A stretch of 5,157 nucleotides of DNA, from assembly GCA_029982105.1 (NCBI GenBank), contig JARRCQ010000137.1, positions 1-5,157 of the forward strand, in the 5' to 3' direction. The stretch comes from Candidatus Atribacteria bacterium. Its GTDB lineage: Bacteria; Atribacterota; Atribacteria; Atribacterales; Caldatribacteriaceae. A model generated the notes under the pieces. The model did not search any database. It was not told the origin of the DNA and saw only the letters and a list, made by a program, of their open reading frames with translations. How positions within the stretch are numbered: position 1 is the stretch's first letter; every line of letters begins with the position of its first letter. Below, in pieces: positions 4,317-5,157 of the stretch. A program made the position numbers and the translations under genes.

Positions 4317-5157
4317 TGGTCAACTATATAATCGCTTTTAACATTTTATTTTTCTTAGCCACTATTTTTAGTGGCGGATTTACCTTGAGTAATTTACTAA
4401 GATGGGGAGCTAAGTTTGGTCCCCTCATTGCTAGTGGAGAGTGGCAGAGGTTGCTCATTTGTATTTTCCTCCACGGAAACCTGTGGCACTTGTTTTTCAA
4501 TCTATATGCGCTCTACTATTTAGGACGTATGGCCGAGGAAATATATGGCTATCGTAAATTTTTTAGCATTTACATCATTTCAGGAATAAGCGGTAGCATT
4601 CTATCTTATTTGCTAAATTATTCCCAGGTGGGTGTAGGAGCAAGTGGAGCTATCTTTGGTTTAGCAGGAGCAATTTTTGCCAGTGGCCTAAAATACCGCA
4701 ATACTTCTCTTAACCAAATGGGAATGAGTCTTTTACCTTTTATTGTTATTAATCTGCTTATTGGCGCGCTTTCTCCTGCTATCGATAATGCTGCTCATGT
4801 GGGAGGTGTACTTAGTGGTATGCTTTTGGGGTGGATAGTAAGCCCTGGTATTTCCTGGATTAGATGGAAAAGAACTTTGGAAGAAATAACTTACTGGGCA
4901 ATCATCGCCTTTGTAGGTTTTACCCTACTAACATTCTTTGTACCTAATTTAAGCTCAGGAAGAGCATCTATAGATAAAATTATAGATTTTCATAATGAAG
5001 CACAGAAAATACTTTTGAAGATAGAATTAGGTTTTCCTCCTCCTCCCTCCGAAGCAGAAAAGCTTGTTCCTCCTGATAAAGGAGCCCGGGAAATAAAAGA
5101 GCTTCTCCTTGACTTCCTCCAAGAAGGAGGGAAAAACCCCTTGCTCCAGAGAGAGAT
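4316..5157 (+). CDS. Rhomboid family intramembrane serine protease (C-terminus beyond window)
   Basis: At least 280 residues are encoded and the frame is open at the right edge. Rhomboids cleave transmembrane helices within the membrane using a Ser-His dyad. The whole core is visible: W43-Q-R, FLHGNLWHLFFN (51-62) with the conserved His53, His58 and oxyanion-hole Asn62, the catalytic serine S110 in GASGAIFG (108-115), and the catalytic histidine H161 in AHVGGVLSG (160-168). Helices lie near 4-18, 57-70, 83-101, 105-124, 138-152 and 160-177, plus a probable seventh at 191-209. All key residues are intact, so the enzyme should be active. After the last helix comes a soluble extension with a proline run (FPPPP, 240-244) and a Lys/Glu-rich segment that I cannot assign. 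The start follows from the TAATG overlap with the upstream gene and the typical N-terminus (MVNYIIAFNILFF). Only a weak AGGG precedes it, consistent with translational coupling. The substrate is unknown. Confidence 0.93.
   Translation, partial: MVNYIIAFNILFFLATIFSGGFTLSNLLRWGAKFGPLIASGEWQRLLICIFLHGNLWHLFFNLYALYYLGRMAEEIYGYRKFFSIYIISGISGSILSYLLNYSQVGVGASGAIFGLAGAIFASGLKYRNTSLNQMGMSLLPFIVINLLIGALSPAIDNAAHVGGVLSGMLLGWIVSPGISWIRWKRTLEEITYWAIIAFVGFTLLTFFVPNLSSGRASIDKIIDFHNEAQKILLKIELGFPPPPSEAEKLVPPDKGAREIKELLLDFLQEGGKNPLLQRE

Overview
The window looks like bacterial chromosomal DNA from an AT-rich, probably uncultured lineage. Shine-Dalgarno sites precede several genes, and the gene content is bacterial: a type I restriction-modification subunit, a bacterial-type rhomboid protease and a carotenoid-oxidoreductase-like flavoprotein. 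The intergenic DNA carries small interspersed hairpin repeats of a style I associate with genomes of candidate phyla and Desulfobacterota-like bacteria. That placement is inference; no rRNA or strong marker gene is present.

Layout. Positions 1-340 (minus) hold the N-terminal part of an HsdM-type DNA methyltransferase subunit, cut by the window edge. Positions 341-707 are intergenic and contain a palindrome upstream of hsdM and an 86-bp paired-hairpin repeat. Positions 708-2783 (minus) encode a 691-residue protein that joins a roughly six-helix membrane domain to a complete FAD-dependent phytoene desaturase/carotene isomerase/retinol saturase-like domain. Positions 2784-3248 are intergenic and hold a degenerate repeat of a second family, a cluster of hairpin units including a near-copy of the 86-bp element, and a terminator-like hairpin. 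Positions 3249-3461 (minus) may encode a 70-residue protein of unknown function. Positions 3462-3590 form a divergent AT-rich promoter region with a perfect 12-bp tandem duplication. Positions 3591-4316 (plus) encode a five-helix membrane protein whose C-terminal helix resembles DUF4234. It overlaps by one base (TAATG) a rhomboid intramembrane serine protease that runs off the right edge.

How the genes relate. The two plus-strand genes are almost certainly one translationally coupled operon, so the DUF4234-like protein may be a partner or substrate of the rhomboid protease (inference). The large flavoprotein has no carotenoid-pathway neighbours here and its substrate is unknown. The hsdM gene is separate and presumably leads into hsdS/hsdR outside the window.

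The most distinctive non-coding signal is a family of 29-bp hairpin units (8-bp stem, 9-nt loop, flanking GAC). The stems differ by compensatory base changes, and the units are assembled into mosaic pairs on both sides of the flavoprotein gene. I see no CRISPR array, tRNA, rRNA, transposase gene or phage gene, and no clear evidence of a wholly new defence or metabolic system.
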